Positions 43,605-53,165 of a stretch of 64,000 nucleotides of DNA are shown one piece after another (position 1 is the first letter of the stretch; each line of letters opens with the position of its first letter). The notes beneath the pieces were generated by a model that was not told where the DNA came from, did not search any database, and was given only the letters and a program-made list of their open reading frames with translations. The position numbers were made by a program, and so were the translations under genes. The DNA is from Novispirillum itersonii subsp. itersonii ATCC 12639 (GTDB lineage: Bacteria; Pseudomonadota; Alphaproteobacteria; Rhodospirillales; Rhodospirillaceae). The DNA lies in NCBI RefSeq assembly GCF_000381985.1, contig NZ_KB907350.1, positions 1-64,000 of the forward strand, written 5' to 3'.

Positions 43605-45062
43605 TTGACTGCCATCCACACCTTTGACACCGGACTTCACAAGGCCCCTCGTCGGGGGTTGTCTTCCGCCGTCGCAGGTCTTCTGGCAGTTCTGACACTG
43701 ACAGTTTCGCTGCTGTCGGCCACCCCTGCTTTGGCGGTGGTCTACGCCTCGATCGTGATCGACACCGAAAACGGCGCGGTCCTGCAGCAGGAAAATGCCG
43801 ACGCCCAGACCTATCCGGCATCACTGACCAAGATGATGACCCTGTACATGCTGTTTGAGGCAATGGAAAAAGGCAAAGTCACCATCCGCGACCGGATGCC
43901 GGTTTCAACCTACGCCGCCGGGCAGGCCCCGACCAAGCTGGGGGTCCCTGCCGGGCGTACCCTGATGGTCGAAGATGCGATCAAGGCCCTGATCACCCGC
44001 TCTGCTAACGATGCCGCCGTGGTGATCGCCGAGCATCTGGGCTCCAACGAACCCAATTTCGCCCAGATGATGACCCGTAAAGCCCGGGCGCTGGGTATGT
44101 CGAACACCCAGTTCCGCAATGCGTCCGGCCTGCCGAATCCGGATCAGGTCACCACCGCGCGCGACATGGCCCGCCTGTCCATCGCCCTGCGCCGCGATTT
44201 CCCCCAGTATTATGACTATTTCAGCATCCGCTCCTTCCGCTATGGCAAGCAGACCATCGGCACCCATAACCGGGTTCTGCTGCAGTACAAAGGCGCTGAC
44301 GGATTAAAGACCGGCTATATCCGGGATTCCGGGTTTAATCTTGCCACCTCAGCCCGCCGGGGCGGCCACTCTCTGGTCGGTGTGGTTCTGGGCGGCCAGA
44401 GTGGTGCCTGGCGCGATCAGCGGATGATGGACCTTCTCGACCGCTCCTTCGCATCCCTTGGGGAAACCGGCAGCAGCCCTGTCATGGCGTCCGCTGCCCC
44501 TGTCGATACCCAGCCCACCAAAGCCAAAGCCGCTGAAGAACGCCGCCTTGAACTGGCCCGTGTGGCGGCTGAAAAGCGGGAAAAGCAGCTTGCCGCCAAG
44601 CGGGAAGCTGCTGAGAAGAAGCTGGCGGAGGCACAGGCCAAAAAGGATAAGAAGGCCGCTGCCCTCGCCAAAGCAGAGATGGAACGGGTGATGGCCAGCG
44701 CTCCGCAGCCGCTCGGCGGCAAACAGGTCGCCACCCAGTGGGCCAAACAGCAGGAGCACGGCGGCAACCCTGGGGACTGGGCCGTTCAGGTCGGGGCCTT
44801 CACGGCTTTCTCCGCCGCCCACACGCAGGCATCCAATGCCATGGGCATCGTCCGTCCGCAGATTTCCGGGGCTCAGCTTTTGGTCACCCCGATGAATGGT
44901 GCGAATGGGCTGGTGTACCGGGCCCGACTGACCGGCATCGACAACGAACAGCAGGCCAAATCAGCCTGTAAACTGCTGAAGCAGAAAAATGTATCCTGCC
45001 TGCCGGTTCCGCCATCTAACGTAAACCTTGCCATGGTGCAGGACGGACGTAAGACCCGCTGA
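43605..45062 (+). CDS. D-alanyl-D-alanine carboxypeptidase with SPOR domain
   Basis: A 485-residue PBP5/6-type enzyme that trims the terminal D-Ala of peptidoglycan peptides in the periplasm. A signal segment (AVAGLLAVLTLTVSLLSATPALA) is followed by the active-site set: Ser73-x-x-Lys76 (SLTK), Ser133-Ala-Asn135 and Lys235-Thr-Gly. A Lys/Ala/Glu-rich helical linker (about 300-370) leads to a C-terminal SPOR domain starting WAVQVGAF, which binds denuded glycan at the division site. The start is TTG at 43605 with GGGGGA upstream; no alternative start would keep the signal peptide. Confidence 0.9.
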   Translation: MTAIHTFDTGLHKAPRRGLSSAVAGLLAVLTLTVSLLSATPALAVVYASIVIDTENGAVLQQENADAQTYPASLTKMMTLYMLFEAMEKGKVTIRDRMPVSTYAAGQAPTKLGVPAGRTLMVEDAIKALITRSANDAAVVIAEHLGSNEPNFAQMMTRKARALGMSNTQFRNASGLPNPDQVTTARDMARLSIALRRDFPQYYDYFSIRSFRYGKQTIGTHNRVLLQYKGADGLKTGYIRDSGFNLATSARRGGHSLVGVVLGGQSGAWRDQRMMDLLDRSFASLGETGSSPVMASAAPVDTQPTKAKAAEERRLELARVAAEKREKQLAAKREAAEKKLAEAQAKKDKKAAALAKAEMERVMASAPQPLGGKQVATQWAKQQEHGGNPGDWAVQVGAFTAFSAAHTQASNAMGIVRPQISGAQLLVTPMNGANGLVYRARLTGIDNEQQAKSACKLLKQKNVSCLPVPPSNVNLAMVQDGRKTR

Positions 45063-45108
45063 ATCGATTCGGCGTTCAAAGAGTCGGCGTTCAAAGCAGA
45101 GAGACACA

Positions 45109-45139
45109 GGGGCGCATCCCACAGGGACGCGCCCCTTTT
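45109..45139 (+). terminator. Terminator after the D-Ala-D-Ala carboxypeptidase gene
   Basis: Twelve-base arms GGGGCGCATCCC and GGGACGCGCCCC with one mismatch and an ACA loop, followed by TTTT. A 13-base direct repeat TCGGCGTTCAAAG lies between the stop codon and this stem (about 45069-45096). Confidence 0.85.
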
Positions 45140-45340
45140 GCTTGGCTGTTCGTCCATACCTGATCAGGGGCAGTAGGCTGATACCTGCCCCGTCACCCCA
45201 ATGCTTTGGCCTTCAGCCATTCAGCAGCAAGGCTCGTGCAATCGCAATAACAGGCACAGTGACAGCCTCTTCCCGAACCGACCGGCTAGATCCGGTTCAG
45301 GAGACCGGGCCGCCATCCCAACGTACTGCGAAAAAAGAAA

Positions 45341-45372
45341 ACCCACCTGCCGCTTTCATACGGCAGGTGGGT
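45341..45372 (-). terminator. Terminator of the secDF gene
   Basis: A perfect 12-base stem (45341-45352 with 45361-45372) and an eight-base loop. On the minus strand it is followed by TTTTCTTTTTT. It lies 33 bases beyond the secDF stop. The gap 45063-45404 holds this and the terminator at 45109, nothing else. Confidence 0.9.
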
Positions 45373-45404
45373 TCTTCAAAAGGTCAGAGATGCAGCAGGA
45401 AACC

Positions 45405-47954
45405 TTACTTTTCGACCTGCTCGGCCCCGGCGAACGGATTATCCGCTTCCGGATCTTCCTCCTCCTCCCGGCGCAGACGGTGCTCACCAAGATAAAGCAG
45501 GATCGGTGCGGCGATGAAGATCGACGAGCTGGTAGCCAAAACGACGCCAAACAGCAGAACCCAGGCAAACTGCTGCAACGCCTCTCCGCCAAACAGGGCC
45601 AGAGGCAGGATCGACAGGAAAATGGCGATCGAGGTGGCAACAGTACGGCTCATGGTCTCATTGATCGAGCGGTCAATCAGCTCGCGCAGCGGCATCTTGC
45701 GGAACACCCGCAGATTCTCACGCACACGGTCATAGACCACGACTTTATCGTTGATCGAGAATCCCATAATTGCCAGCAGGGCAGCAATCGCCGGCAGGTT
45801 GAATTCCAGCCCGGTCAGCGCGTAGAAACCGATCACCTTGGTGATATCAAGGATCATCGTCACCACGGCGCCAACACCGAACGGCCATTCAAAGCGGACC
45901 CAGATGTAAATCAGCATGGCAATGGCAGCCAGACCCAGCGCCATCATACCATCGGAGAACAGTTCAGAGCTGACAGACGCGCCGATGCTCTCAACACGGC
46001 GGATGCTGGTCCCCGGATATTCCGCCTGCACAGTCTGCTGCACCAGCTTGACCACCTTGGCCTGCTCTTCGTCCCCGCCCGGCTGCCGTTCCAGACGGAT
46101 CAGCACATCAGTAGCAGCACCGAAATCCTGCAGCTTCACCGGACCGACATCAAGCTTTTCCAGCGCGCCGCGCAGCTTGTTAAAGTCAGCCGGCTGCTCG
46201 GTGCGGATTTCAACAATCGTACCCCCGGCGAAATCAACGCCAAGGTTAAGACCCGGGTGGAAGAACAGCACAACCGAGGCAATCGACAGCGCCGCCGACA
46301 TACCAAGGCCGACATTGCGGCCCTTCATGAACTGAATATTGGTGTTTTCCGGGAACAGACGCAGCTTGGTCCCCACGGCCAGCGTCACCGGGCGGGTCTT
46401 ACGCCACCACGACGCCACCATCAGACGCACCAGCGTCACCGCCGTGAACATCGACACCACAATGCCGAGGCTGATGGTGATCGCAAAGCCACGGATCGTC
46501 CCCGTCCCGACGGAATACAGGAACAGCATCTTGATCAGGGTGGTGGCATTGGCATCGACGATGGTCGAGTAAGCCCGCTTGAACCCGGTCTCAATCGCCG
46601 CCATCGGGCCTTTGCCCTTGCGGGTTTCTTCCCGGATGCGCTCATTGACCAGAATGTTGGCATCAACCGCCAGCCCCAGCGACAGCAGCAGACCGGCAAT
46701 ACCCGGCAATGTCAGGGTTGCCCCCAGCACCGACAGGGCACCGACCGCCATGGCAAGGTTAACGAACAGTGCAATATTGGCATACAGGCCGAAGCGGCCA
46801 TAGGTCATCGCCATAAAGGCAACCACCAGCACAAACCCGACGATCACACTGATGACCCCGGCGCGGATCGAGTCTGCCCCGAGATCGGGGCCAACGGTCC
46901 GCTCTTCCACCACGGTCAGCGGAGCGGGGAGCGCACCGGCACGCAGCAGAACCGCCAGATCATTGGCTGACGCCGCATTAAAGGAGCCGGAAATCTGCCC
47001 CCGCCCCCCGAGGATCGGTTCACGGATCACCGGGGCGCTGATGATTTTACCGTCCAGCACAATCGCAAACGGCTTGCCGACATTCCGGGTGGTGATGTCC
47101 GCAAATTTCTTGCCGCCGATATCATCGAAGGAGAAGCCGACCAGCCATTCGCCGGTCCGCTGATCGGTCGAGGGGCGGGCATCAGAAAGGTGCGAGCCAT
47201 CCAGCTCAATCTGGCGGCGGATCAGCGCCATCTGACCGGCAGAGCGGTCATCAGCCATCGGCAGCCACTGCATCCCGGCCGGGGCCGGGCTGCCGGGACG
47301 GACCGTACTGTCCCCCAGCAGATGGAAGGTCATCTTCGCGGTCTGACCAAGCAGGGCCTTGATGCGGGTCGGGTCCGCCAGACCCGGCAGCTGCACGACG
47401 ATACGGTCTTCCCCCTGACGGGCAATCAGCGGTTCCGCCACGCCGCTCTGGTCGATACGGCGACGGACGATTTCAATAGACTGCCCGACAGTCTGGCGGG
47501 CCCGTTCCTGCAAAGCCTTTTCATTTGGCACCAGCGAGACGGACGGACCATCCACGGTAATGTCAAATTCCTTCACAGTCGTCGTGCCGATCTGGATACC
47601 GGCATCAACGGTGTTCAGGGCAGTCCGGGCGGCATCGGCCTGCGCGGTATCGACCAGCGCAAACCGCACACTGGTGTCATCGGCTGTCAGACCGGTGTAA
47701 CGCACCTTGGCGTCACGCAGAACCTGACGGACGCTATCCGCCTGATTCTCCATCCGCTCTTTCCGCAGGGCCGCCAGATCGACCTTCAGCATCAGGTAAG
47801 ATCCGCCCTGAAGATCAAGGCCCAGATTAACCCGGTTAAGCGGCAACCATGACGGCATTGCCCCGGCGGGGAGGAGGTTGGGGGCCGCCAGCAGCACGCC
47901 GACCAGACACACCAGAAGGATGAGACCCGTCTTCAGACGGGAAAAATACAGCAT
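45405..47954 (-). CDS. secDF: Protein translocase SecD-SecF fusion
   Basis: An 849-residue natural fusion of SecD and SecF, the proton-driven accessory of the SecYEG translocon. The SecD half (about 1-530) has an N-terminal helix, NLGLDLQGGSYLML, a large periplasmic domain and LGLAVDANILVNERIREE. The SecF half (about 540-849) opens GLNLGVDFAGGTIVEI and has GFSINDKVVVYDRVREN. Twelve membrane helices are expected. The C-terminal tail is highly acidic. Most proteobacteria keep secD and secF separate. Confidence 0.94.
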   Translation of the reverse strand: MLYFSRLKTGLILLVCLVGVLLAAPNLLPAGAMPSWLPLNRVNLGLDLQGGSYLMLKVDLAALRKERMENQADSVRQVLRDAKVRYTGLTADDTSVRFALVDTAQADAARTALNTVDAGIQIGTTTVKEFDITVDGPSVSLVPNEKALQERARQTVGQSIEIVRRRIDQSGVAEPLIARQGEDRIVVQLPGLADPTRIKALLGQTAKMTFHLLGDSTVRPGSPAPAGMQWLPMADDRSAGQMALIRRQIELDGSHLSDARPSTDQRTGEWLVGFSFDDIGGKKFADITTRNVGKPFAIVLDGKIISAPVIREPILGGRGQISGSFNAASANDLAVLLRAGALPAPLTVVEERTVGPDLGADSIRAGVISVIVGFVLVVAFMAMTYGRFGLYANIALFVNLAMAVGALSVLGATLTLPGIAGLLLSLGLAVDANILVNERIREETRKGKGPMAAIETGFKRAYSTIVDANATTLIKMLFLYSVGTGTIRGFAITISLGIVVSMFTAVTLVRLMVASWWRKTRPVTLAVGTKLRLFPENTNIQFMKGRNVGLGMSAALSIASVVLFFHPGLNLGVDFAGGTIVEIRTEQPADFNKLRGALEKLDVGPVKLQDFGAATDVLIRLERQPGGDEEQAKVVKLVQQTVQAEYPGTSIRRVESIGASVSSELFSDGMMALGLAAIAMLIYIWVRFEWPFGVGAVVTMILDITKVIGFYALTGLEFNLPAIAALLAIMGFSINDKVVVYDRVRENLRVFRKMPLRELIDRSINETMSRTVATSIAIFLSILPLALFGGEALQQFAWVLLFGVVLATSSSIFIAAPILLYLGEHRLRREEEEDPEADNPFAGAEQVEK

Positions 47955-48161
47955 GGGGACAGCCCTGTCGGTTCAGAGTGAGTTTGCCCGGCACAATAGC
48001 AGACCTTTCGCCGTGAACAACCCTGTGAACAGACCTTTTGGGGGTATTGTCACAGTGCGCTATCCGCCTGCGTCACCATGGCCTCACCGGCATATAAGGC
48101 GGATTTTCCAAAGAGCAAGAACGCATTCCACACCGCATGCCGTGGACAATCAGGGGGAACT

Positions 48162-49106
48162 GTGTCACTCACAGGGTCTCTCTTCTGCCCGGATATGATA
48201 TCCATGCGCCCGACCCAGCTTGATACCTTCGCGATGACCACCATGGTGCTGCTGTGCGCCACCTGGGGCCTGACCCAACCCACCGTGAAGATGGCAGCCG
48301 CCGAAATCGGACCGGTCCTGCAAGGGGGGCTGCGCTGCCTGATCGCCGCCGTACTGGTGCTCCTGTGGTGTCGGCTGCGGGGAATCCGTCTGTTCGACCA
48401 CGATGGCAGCCTGAAGGGTGGCCTGCTGGTCGGCGCCCTGTTTGCCGCGGAATTTGCCGCCCTGTTCAAGGGGCTTGAATACACACAGGCTGCCCGGGCC
48501 GTACTGTTTCTTTATTGCGCCCCCTTTGTCGTTGCTCTCGGCGGGCACTTTAAGCTGGGGGAAAAACTGGCCCCCGTACAATGGCTCGGCCTGACCTGCG
48601 CCTTCATCGGGCTGCTGGTCGGTATGGGCGACAGCCTGAGCCTGCCCGGCGGACAGGAGCTGATCGGAGATCTTCTTGCGCTTATCGCCGGACTGCTGTG
48701 GGCGGCAACCACGCTGGCAATCCGCATGACCCGGGCTGGTGCTGTCACGCCTGCCAAAACCCTGCTGTATCAGCTGGGCACGTCAGTTGTCGTGATGATC
48801 CCGCTGGGACTGATGATGGGTGAGACATGGCCGCACTTCGGCACCCTGTCAGAAACGGCGTGGGGCGTTCTGCTGTTTCAGGGAATTATCATCACCTTTG
48901 CCAGCTATCTGATGTGGTTTTCTTTGGTGTCGCGATATCCGGTCGGGCTGCTGTCAGCGTTTTCATTCCTGACCCCGCTGTTTGGTATGGCTTTCGGGGC
49001 GCTGCTGCTGGGCGAACGCCTGACCCTGCCGTTCCTGTCTGCCGCAGTACTGGTCGGCCTCGGCATCTGGCTGGTTAACCGGCGGCGGGTGAAAATCGCC
49101 GGTTGA
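48162..49106 (+). CDS. DMT superfamily transporter (EamA domain)
   Basis: An approximately 314-residue inner-membrane exporter with ten helices in two EamA repeats, opening TFAMTTMVLLCATWGLTQPTVK and closing LTLPFLSAAVLVGLGIWLVNRRR. GTG at 48162 follows AGGGGGA at four bases; ATG at 48204 would suit the family length (about 300) but lacks a ribosome binding site. Members export amino acids or metabolites. Substrate unknown. Confidence 0.85.
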   Translation: MSLTGSLFCPDMISMRPTQLDTFAMTTMVLLCATWGLTQPTVKMAAAEIGPVLQGGLRCLIAAVLVLLWCRLRGIRLFDHDGSLKGGLLVGALFAAEFAALFKGLEYTQAARAVLFLYCAPFVVALGGHFKLGEKLAPVQWLGLTCAFIGLLVGMGDSLSLPGGQELIGDLLALIAGLLWAATTLAIRMTRAGAVTPAKTLLYQLGTSVVVMIPLGLMMGETWPHFGTLSETAWGVLLFQGIIITFASYLMWFSLVSRYPVGLLSAFSFLTPLFGMAFGALLLGERLTLPFLSAAVLVGLGIWLVNRRRVKIAG

Positions 49107-49220
49107 CCCCCGGTCAGGCTTTCCTGAAAAAACAGGGCAAAGAAGGTCTTGCGTCGTGAAACGGAATCCCCTATTTTGCCGCCCTCACGACGGCCCGGCC
49201 TTAGCCGGAAGTTGTTCTGA

Positions 49221-49295
49221 TGGGGTGTCGCCAAGCGGTAAGGCAACGGTTTTTGGTACCGTCATACCTAGGTTCGAATCCTAGCACCCCAGCCA
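49221..49295 (+). tRNA. tRNA-Gln (anticodon TTG)
   Basis: A 75-base cloverleaf including an encoded CCA end. The acceptor TGGGGTG pairs with CACCCCA, the anticodon arm ACGGT-TTTTGGT-ACCGT presents TTG, and the T arm carries GGTTCGAATCC. The discriminator base is G, as expected for Gln. A strong terminator follows at 49341. Confidence 0.96.
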
Positions 49296-49340
49296 ACTCT
49301 CTTTCCGCAGTGATCCGCTGATGCCCGGAAAGACCAGAGA

Positions 49341-49368
49341 AAGCCACGGTTTGCGCCGTGGCTTTTTT
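49341..49368 (+). terminator. Terminator downstream of tRNA-Gln
   Basis: AAGCCACGG (49341-49349) pairs with CCGTGGCTT (49356-49364) around TTTGCG, with the T run continuing to 49368. Confidence 0.9.
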
Positions 49369-49454
49369 CGTGGCCGTCCGCCCCCATCCGTTGGCAGCCG
49401 CAAAAATTGTTGGTATTTTTTGGCCCAGATACCAACGTTCTAAGGCTGGATCCC

Positions 49455-50366
49455 ATGCCTGCCGAAACCGTCACCGATCACTGGCTAACCGCTGCCGACG
49501 GAACCCGCCTGCGCCTGTGTGAATATGGGGAGGCCCCAAGATCGCTGCTGATTCTGCCCGGACGGACAGAACCTGTTGAAAAATATTCTGAAACTGTCGA
49601 GCGCCTGCTTCATCACGGCTGGACCGTCTTTGTCGCCGACTGGCGTGGTCAGGGCCGCTCCGGCGGGCGCCCGGCCCATAACCCGCAGATCGGCCATGCC
49701 GAAGATTTTGACATTCACGTCAGCGATCTGGCCCTGTTCCTGCGGGCCGTGCAGGCAGCCAATCCGCTTGGCCCGATCACCCTTCTTGCCCACAGCATGG
49801 GCGGCGGCATCGCGCTGCGCTATCTCCAGACCACACCGCATCCCCCGGCAGCGCTAAGGCAGGTCATCACCCTGGGCGCAATGATCACCCTGCCAAAGCA
49901 AAGCCTGCCGCATACCTGCGTGCGCCTGATCGCGGACATTGCCTGCGCGCTCGGTAAAGGGCAGCAGTATGCGCTGGGGCAAGGGGACTGGGGCAGCAAG
50001 GACCGTGACTTTACCGACAATGGCCGCACCTCTGACCCTGCCCGCTTTGCCCGTGAAGTCATTCTGCTGACCGATCATCCGGATCTGAGGGTCGGCGGCC
50101 CAAGCTGGGGATGGGTGCGCGCCGCCCTGCGCCTGTCTGCCCGCCTGGAACCCGGCTTCATCGCGCCGGTGCCCCTGCATCTGTTGCAGGGCGATCAGGA
50201 TCCCTACGTTCCCCTGCCCGTGCTGCGTCGGTTTCACAGCCGGGTCGGCAACAGCACCCTGACCCTGCTGCCCGGTGCCCTGCACGAGCCGTTGATGGAA
50301 CGGGATGAGATACAGGCCGCCGTCTGGGCAGTCCTTGACCGGCTGCTGCAACAGGGACCGCCATAA
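49455..50366 (+). CDS. Alpha/beta hydrolase, lysophospholipase/monoglyceride lipase type
   Basis: A 303-residue alpha/beta hydrolase. The oxyanion region is LILPGRTEPVEKY, followed by WRGQGRSGGRP and the nucleophile elbow LLAHSMGGGIALRY, which holds the catalytic serine; an Asp in LLQGDQDPYVP and a His in PGALHEPLMERDE complete the triad. This pattern matches the PldB-like lysophospholipase group. ATG at 49455 is taken over an upstream in-frame ATG because AAGG precedes it. Substrate inferred from family. Confidence 0.87.
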   Translation: MPAETVTDHWLTAADGTRLRLCEYGEAPRSLLILPGRTEPVEKYSETVERLLHHGWTVFVADWRGQGRSGGRPAHNPQIGHAEDFDIHVSDLALFLRAVQAANPLGPITLLAHSMGGGIALRYLQTTPHPPAALRQVITLGAMITLPKQSLPHTCVRLIADIACALGKGQQYALGQGDWGSKDRDFTDNGRTSDPARFAREVILLTDHPDLRVGGPSWGWVRAALRLSARLEPGFIAPVPLHLLQGDQDPYVPLPVLRRFHSRVGNSTLTLLPGALHEPLMERDEIQAAVWAVLDRLLQQGPP

Positions 50367-50371
50367 AAGAA

Positions 50372-50401
50372 AAGCGTGCCGGGATAAAACCCGACACGCT
50401 T
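50372..50401. terminator. Terminator between the hydrolase gene and eda
   Basis: AAGCGTGCCGGG (50372-50383) pairs with CCCGACACGCTT (50390-50401) with one mismatch. On the minus strand the stem runs into TTTTCTTTT, so it chiefly ends the edd-eda transcript. Confidence 0.8.
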
Positions 50402-50494
50402 GGGGTCATGATGACAGGGATACTGGAGTTTGTCCGCTCTGCGCACCGCTGCGCGATCCCTGCATCAGACCTGCAACTTTTCCACCCGGCAGGT

Positions 50495-51124
50495 TTATCC
50501 GCCGAGAGCACTCGCTTCAGAAGCCAGTGCCGTAATCTTCGCCCAGTCCCCGGCGGCCACAGCCGCATCCGGGGTCAGCCAGCTTCCGCCGACTGCCGCC
50601 ACATTGGGCAGCGCCAGATAGCCGGGGGCCGAAGCCGCATCAATCCCGCCGGTCGGGCAGAAAGTCAGGTGCGGCAGCGGGCCGCCTATTGCCTTCAGCA
50701 GCGCTTTTCCGCCCACGGCTTCCGCCGGGAACAGCTTCAGCACACCATAGCCCTGATCCTGCGCTTCCATCGCTTCCGTCGGGGTGGCAACACCGGGAAT
50801 CAGAGGAATCCCGCAGCTCCGCCCCGCCGCAGCCAGCCGTGACGGCAGGCCGGGGCTGATCGCAAAGGCGGCCCCGGCATCCACCGCCTGCGCCAGCTGG
50901 TCAGGGGTGCAGACCGTTCCGGCCCCAACCACCGCCTGCGGCACCGCGTCGCGGATGGCACGAATGGCAGCCAGTGCTGCATCGGTCCGCAGGGTGACTT
51001 CCAGCGCACGGATCCCACCGGCCACCAGAGCATGCGCCAGATCAACCGCCCGCGCCGCATCGCGGATGACGATCACCGGCATCACCGGTGACAGACGCAG
51101 AACTGACAGGGCATCAAGGGTCAT
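50495..51124 (-). CDS. eda: 2-dehydro-3-deoxyphosphogluconate aldolase
   Basis: A 209-residue KDPG/KHG aldolase which splits 2-keto-3-deoxy-6-phosphogluconate to pyruvate and glyceraldehyde 3-phosphate. Schiff-base Lys130 lies in GVLKLFPAE, with Glu42 and Arg46 in ALEVTLRT, and phosphate-binding CPTGGI. ATG at 51124 follows AAGGAG by nine bases; an earlier ATG at 51133 abuts the ribosome binding site. It begins 13 bases after edd. Confidence 0.94.
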   Translation of the reverse strand: MTLDALSVLRLSPVMPVIVIRDAARAVDLAHALVAGGIRALEVTLRTDAALAAIRAIRDAVPQAVVGAGTVCTPDQLAQAVDAGAAFAISPGLPSRLAAAGRSCGIPLIPGVATPTEAMEAQDQGYGVLKLFPAEAVGGKALLKAIGGPLPHLTFCPTGGIDAASAPGYLALPNVAAVGGSWLTPDAAVAAGDWAKITALASEASALGG

Positions 51125-51137
51125 GGCCGTCATCTCC

Positions 51138-52997
51138 TTACACGGCAACCGCATCGGCATCAGCCCACAGCGGATGGGCGAAAGTCATCGCCCCGGTTTC
51201 GGCGCTGGTCGCCAGCTGGCGCATCCCGCCGAACAGATCCCGCCCGATCCCGGAGACAGAGCGGGAAAAATCAGGAACAGCGACATCGCGCCCCTGCCAC
51301 ACCTCAGCCGGGACCAAGACGTCCAGTATTCCTGCCTCAGCATCCAGCCGCAGCAGGTCACCGTCGCGGACCTTCGCCAGCGGCCCGCCGACAGAGGCTT
51401 CCGGCGACAGATGGATCGCGGCAGGCACCTTGCCGGATGCCCCGGACATCCGCCCGTCGGTGACCAGTGCCACCCGAAAGCCACGGTCCTGCAACACGGC
51501 CAGCGGCGGGGTCAGCTTATGCAGCTCCGGCATGCCATTGATGCGCGGCCCCTGAAAGCGGACGACGGCAATAAAATCACGTTCCAGCTCGCCACGCCGG
51601 AAAGCTGCCAGCAGGTCATTCTGATCATCAAAGACCAGCGCCGGGGCTTCAACGATCCGGTGCTCCGTCTTAACCGCTGACACCTTGATCACTGCCCGCC
51701 CCAGCGGCCCGGTCAGCAGACGCAGCCCACCATCGGCGGAAAACGGCTCCGCCAGCGGGCGCAGCACTGATGCGTCCGCGCTGACAGCGGGCACATCGCG
51801 CCAGTCAAGGCCACTGTTGCTCAGGCAGGCTTCTTTGGCATGCGCCCGCAGACCGGTGCCCAGAATGGTGGTGACATCTTCGTGCAACAGCCCGCCGTCA
51901 ATCAGCTCCCGCATCACAAAGCCGATGCCGCCTGCCGCCTGCACATGGTTCACATCCGCCTTCCCATTGGGGTAGGCACGCATCAGCAGCGGCACCACGG
52001 CCGACAGATCATGGAAATCATCCCACGTCAGGGCGATACCGGCGGCCCGGGCAATCGCCACCAGATGCAGGGTGTGATTGGTTGATCCGCCGGTGGCCAT
52101 CAGACCGACCACCGCATTCAGGATTGCCCGCTCATCAATCACCCGGGCAATCGGGGTATAGCGGTCCGCCCCGGCGGCAATCTCAACCGCCACGGCGGCG
52201 GCGTGCTCGGTCAGGGCCTGCCGCAGCGGCGTGCCGGGATTGACGAAGGCCGTACCCGGCAGATGCAGGCCCAGCAGCTCCATCAGCATCTGGTTGGAAT
52301 TGGCGGTCCCATAAAAGGTACAGGTGCCCGGGCCGTGATAAGATGCCATTTCCGATGCCAGAAGCGCATCACGGCCAACCTTGCCTTCCGCATAAAGCTG
52401 CCGGACCTTCGCCTTCTCATCATTGGCAAGACCACTGGTCATCGGCCCGGCCGGAACAAACACTGCAGGAAGATGCCCAAAACTCAGCGCCCCGATCAGC
52501 AGGCCGGGGACGATCTTATCGCAGACGCCCAGATACAGCGCGGCGTCAAACATCTGATGGGACAGGGCAATGGCGGTGCCCATGGCAATCACATCGCGGG
52601 AGAACAGGGACAGCTCCATCCCCTCGTATCCCTGCGTCACACCGTCACACATCGCAGGCACTCCGCCCGCCACCTGCGCGGTTGCCCCCAGACGCTCCGC
52701 CGCCGCCTTCAGCAGCGCCGGATACTGTTCCAGCGGCTGATGGGCTGACAGCATATCGTTATAGGCGGTGACAATCCCCAGATTGGGGCCGGTCGGACCG
52801 GTCAGCCGGGCCTTGGCCGCATCGGGCATTGCCGCACAGGCATGTGCCAGATTAGTGCAGGACAACGCCCCCCGCTGCGCCCGCCCGGCCCGCGCCTCTT
52901 CAGCAGCACGCACGCCATCCAGATACCGGCGGCGGGTCGGCCCGCTGCGGGTTATCAGGCGATCCGTTACGGATGCAAGAACGGGGTTAAGGGACAT
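51138..52997 (-). CDS. edd: Phosphogluconate dehydratase
   Basis: A 619-residue IlvD/Edd dehydratase that makes KDPG from 6-phosphogluconate. [4Fe-4S]-ligand regions are present as [23 protein letters not shown] and [15 protein letters not shown]. The opening [10 protein letters not shown] is typical of Edd. Two HexR-type boxes lie upstream, shared with the divergent pgl gene, implying repression lifted when KDPG accumulates. Confidence 0.95.
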   Translation of the reverse strand: MSLNPVLASVTDRLITRSGPTRRRYLDGVRAAEEARAGRAQRGALSCTNLAHACAAMPDAAKARLTGPTGPNLGIVTAYNDMLSAHQPLEQYPALLKAAAERLGATAQVAGGVPAMCDGVTQGYEGMELSLFSRDVIAMGTAIALSHQMFDAALYLGVCDKIVPGLLIGALSFGHLPAVFVPAGPMTSGLANDEKAKVRQLYAEGKVGRDALLASEMASYHGPGTCTFYGTANSNQMLMELLGLHLPGTAFVNPGTPLRQALTEHAAAVAVEIAAGADRYTPIARVIDERAILNAVVGLMATGGSTNHTLHLVAIARAAGIALTWDDFHDLSAVVPLLMRAYPNGKADVNHVQAAGGIGFVMRELIDGGLLHEDVTTILGTGLRAHAKEACLSNSGLDWRDVPAVSADASVLRPLAEPFSADGGLRLLTGPLGRAVIKVSAVKTEHRIVEAPALVFDDQNDLLAAFRRGELERDFIAVVRFQGPRINGMPELHKLTPPLAVLQDRGFRVALVTDGRMSGASGKVPAAIHLSPEASVGGPLAKVRDGDLLRLDAEAGILDVLVPAEVWQGRDVAVPDFSRSVSGIGRDLFGGMRQLATSAETGAMTFAHPLWADADAVAV

Positions 52998-53032
52998 CGC
53001 AGGCTCCGGTCGGCCACGAAAGGCAGCGGGAC

Positions 53033-53047
53033 TGTAGTTTTGCTACA
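53033..53047. promoter_or_regulatory. HexR box 1 (edd side)
   Basis: TGTAGTTTTGCTACA, a 15-base dyad with TGTAG/CTACA ends, 36 bases upstream of the edd start. Fits the known proteobacterial HexR consensus TGTARTTWWAYTACA at most positions. Confidence 0.82.
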
Positions 53048-53130
53048 CCGGTTTGGCAACAATTTTTGCACCGCATCACAAAATCTTCGCCAAGATTCCT
53101 GTTGAAAGGCTGAACCTCTGCGGCACAGGA

Positions 53131-53145
53131 TGTAACAATACTACA
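53131..53145. promoter_or_regulatory. HexR box 2 (pgl side)
   Basis: TGTAACAATACTACA, a 15-base imperfect dyad with TGTA/TACA ends, 21 bases upstream of the pgl start. The two boxes are 98 bases apart, one for each divergent promoter. Confidence 0.75.
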
Positions 53146-53165
53146 AAAGATCCCGGATTCTGCCA

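Noticed and set aside
45201-46970. 589-codon open frame opposite secDF
   Set aside because: Antisense shadow with Arg/His/Gln-rich composition and no family similarity; secDF is certain.
49221-49368. tRNA-Gln as an integration site of a mobile element
   Set aside because: No integrase, no duplicated tRNA 3' end and no composition change are seen next to it.
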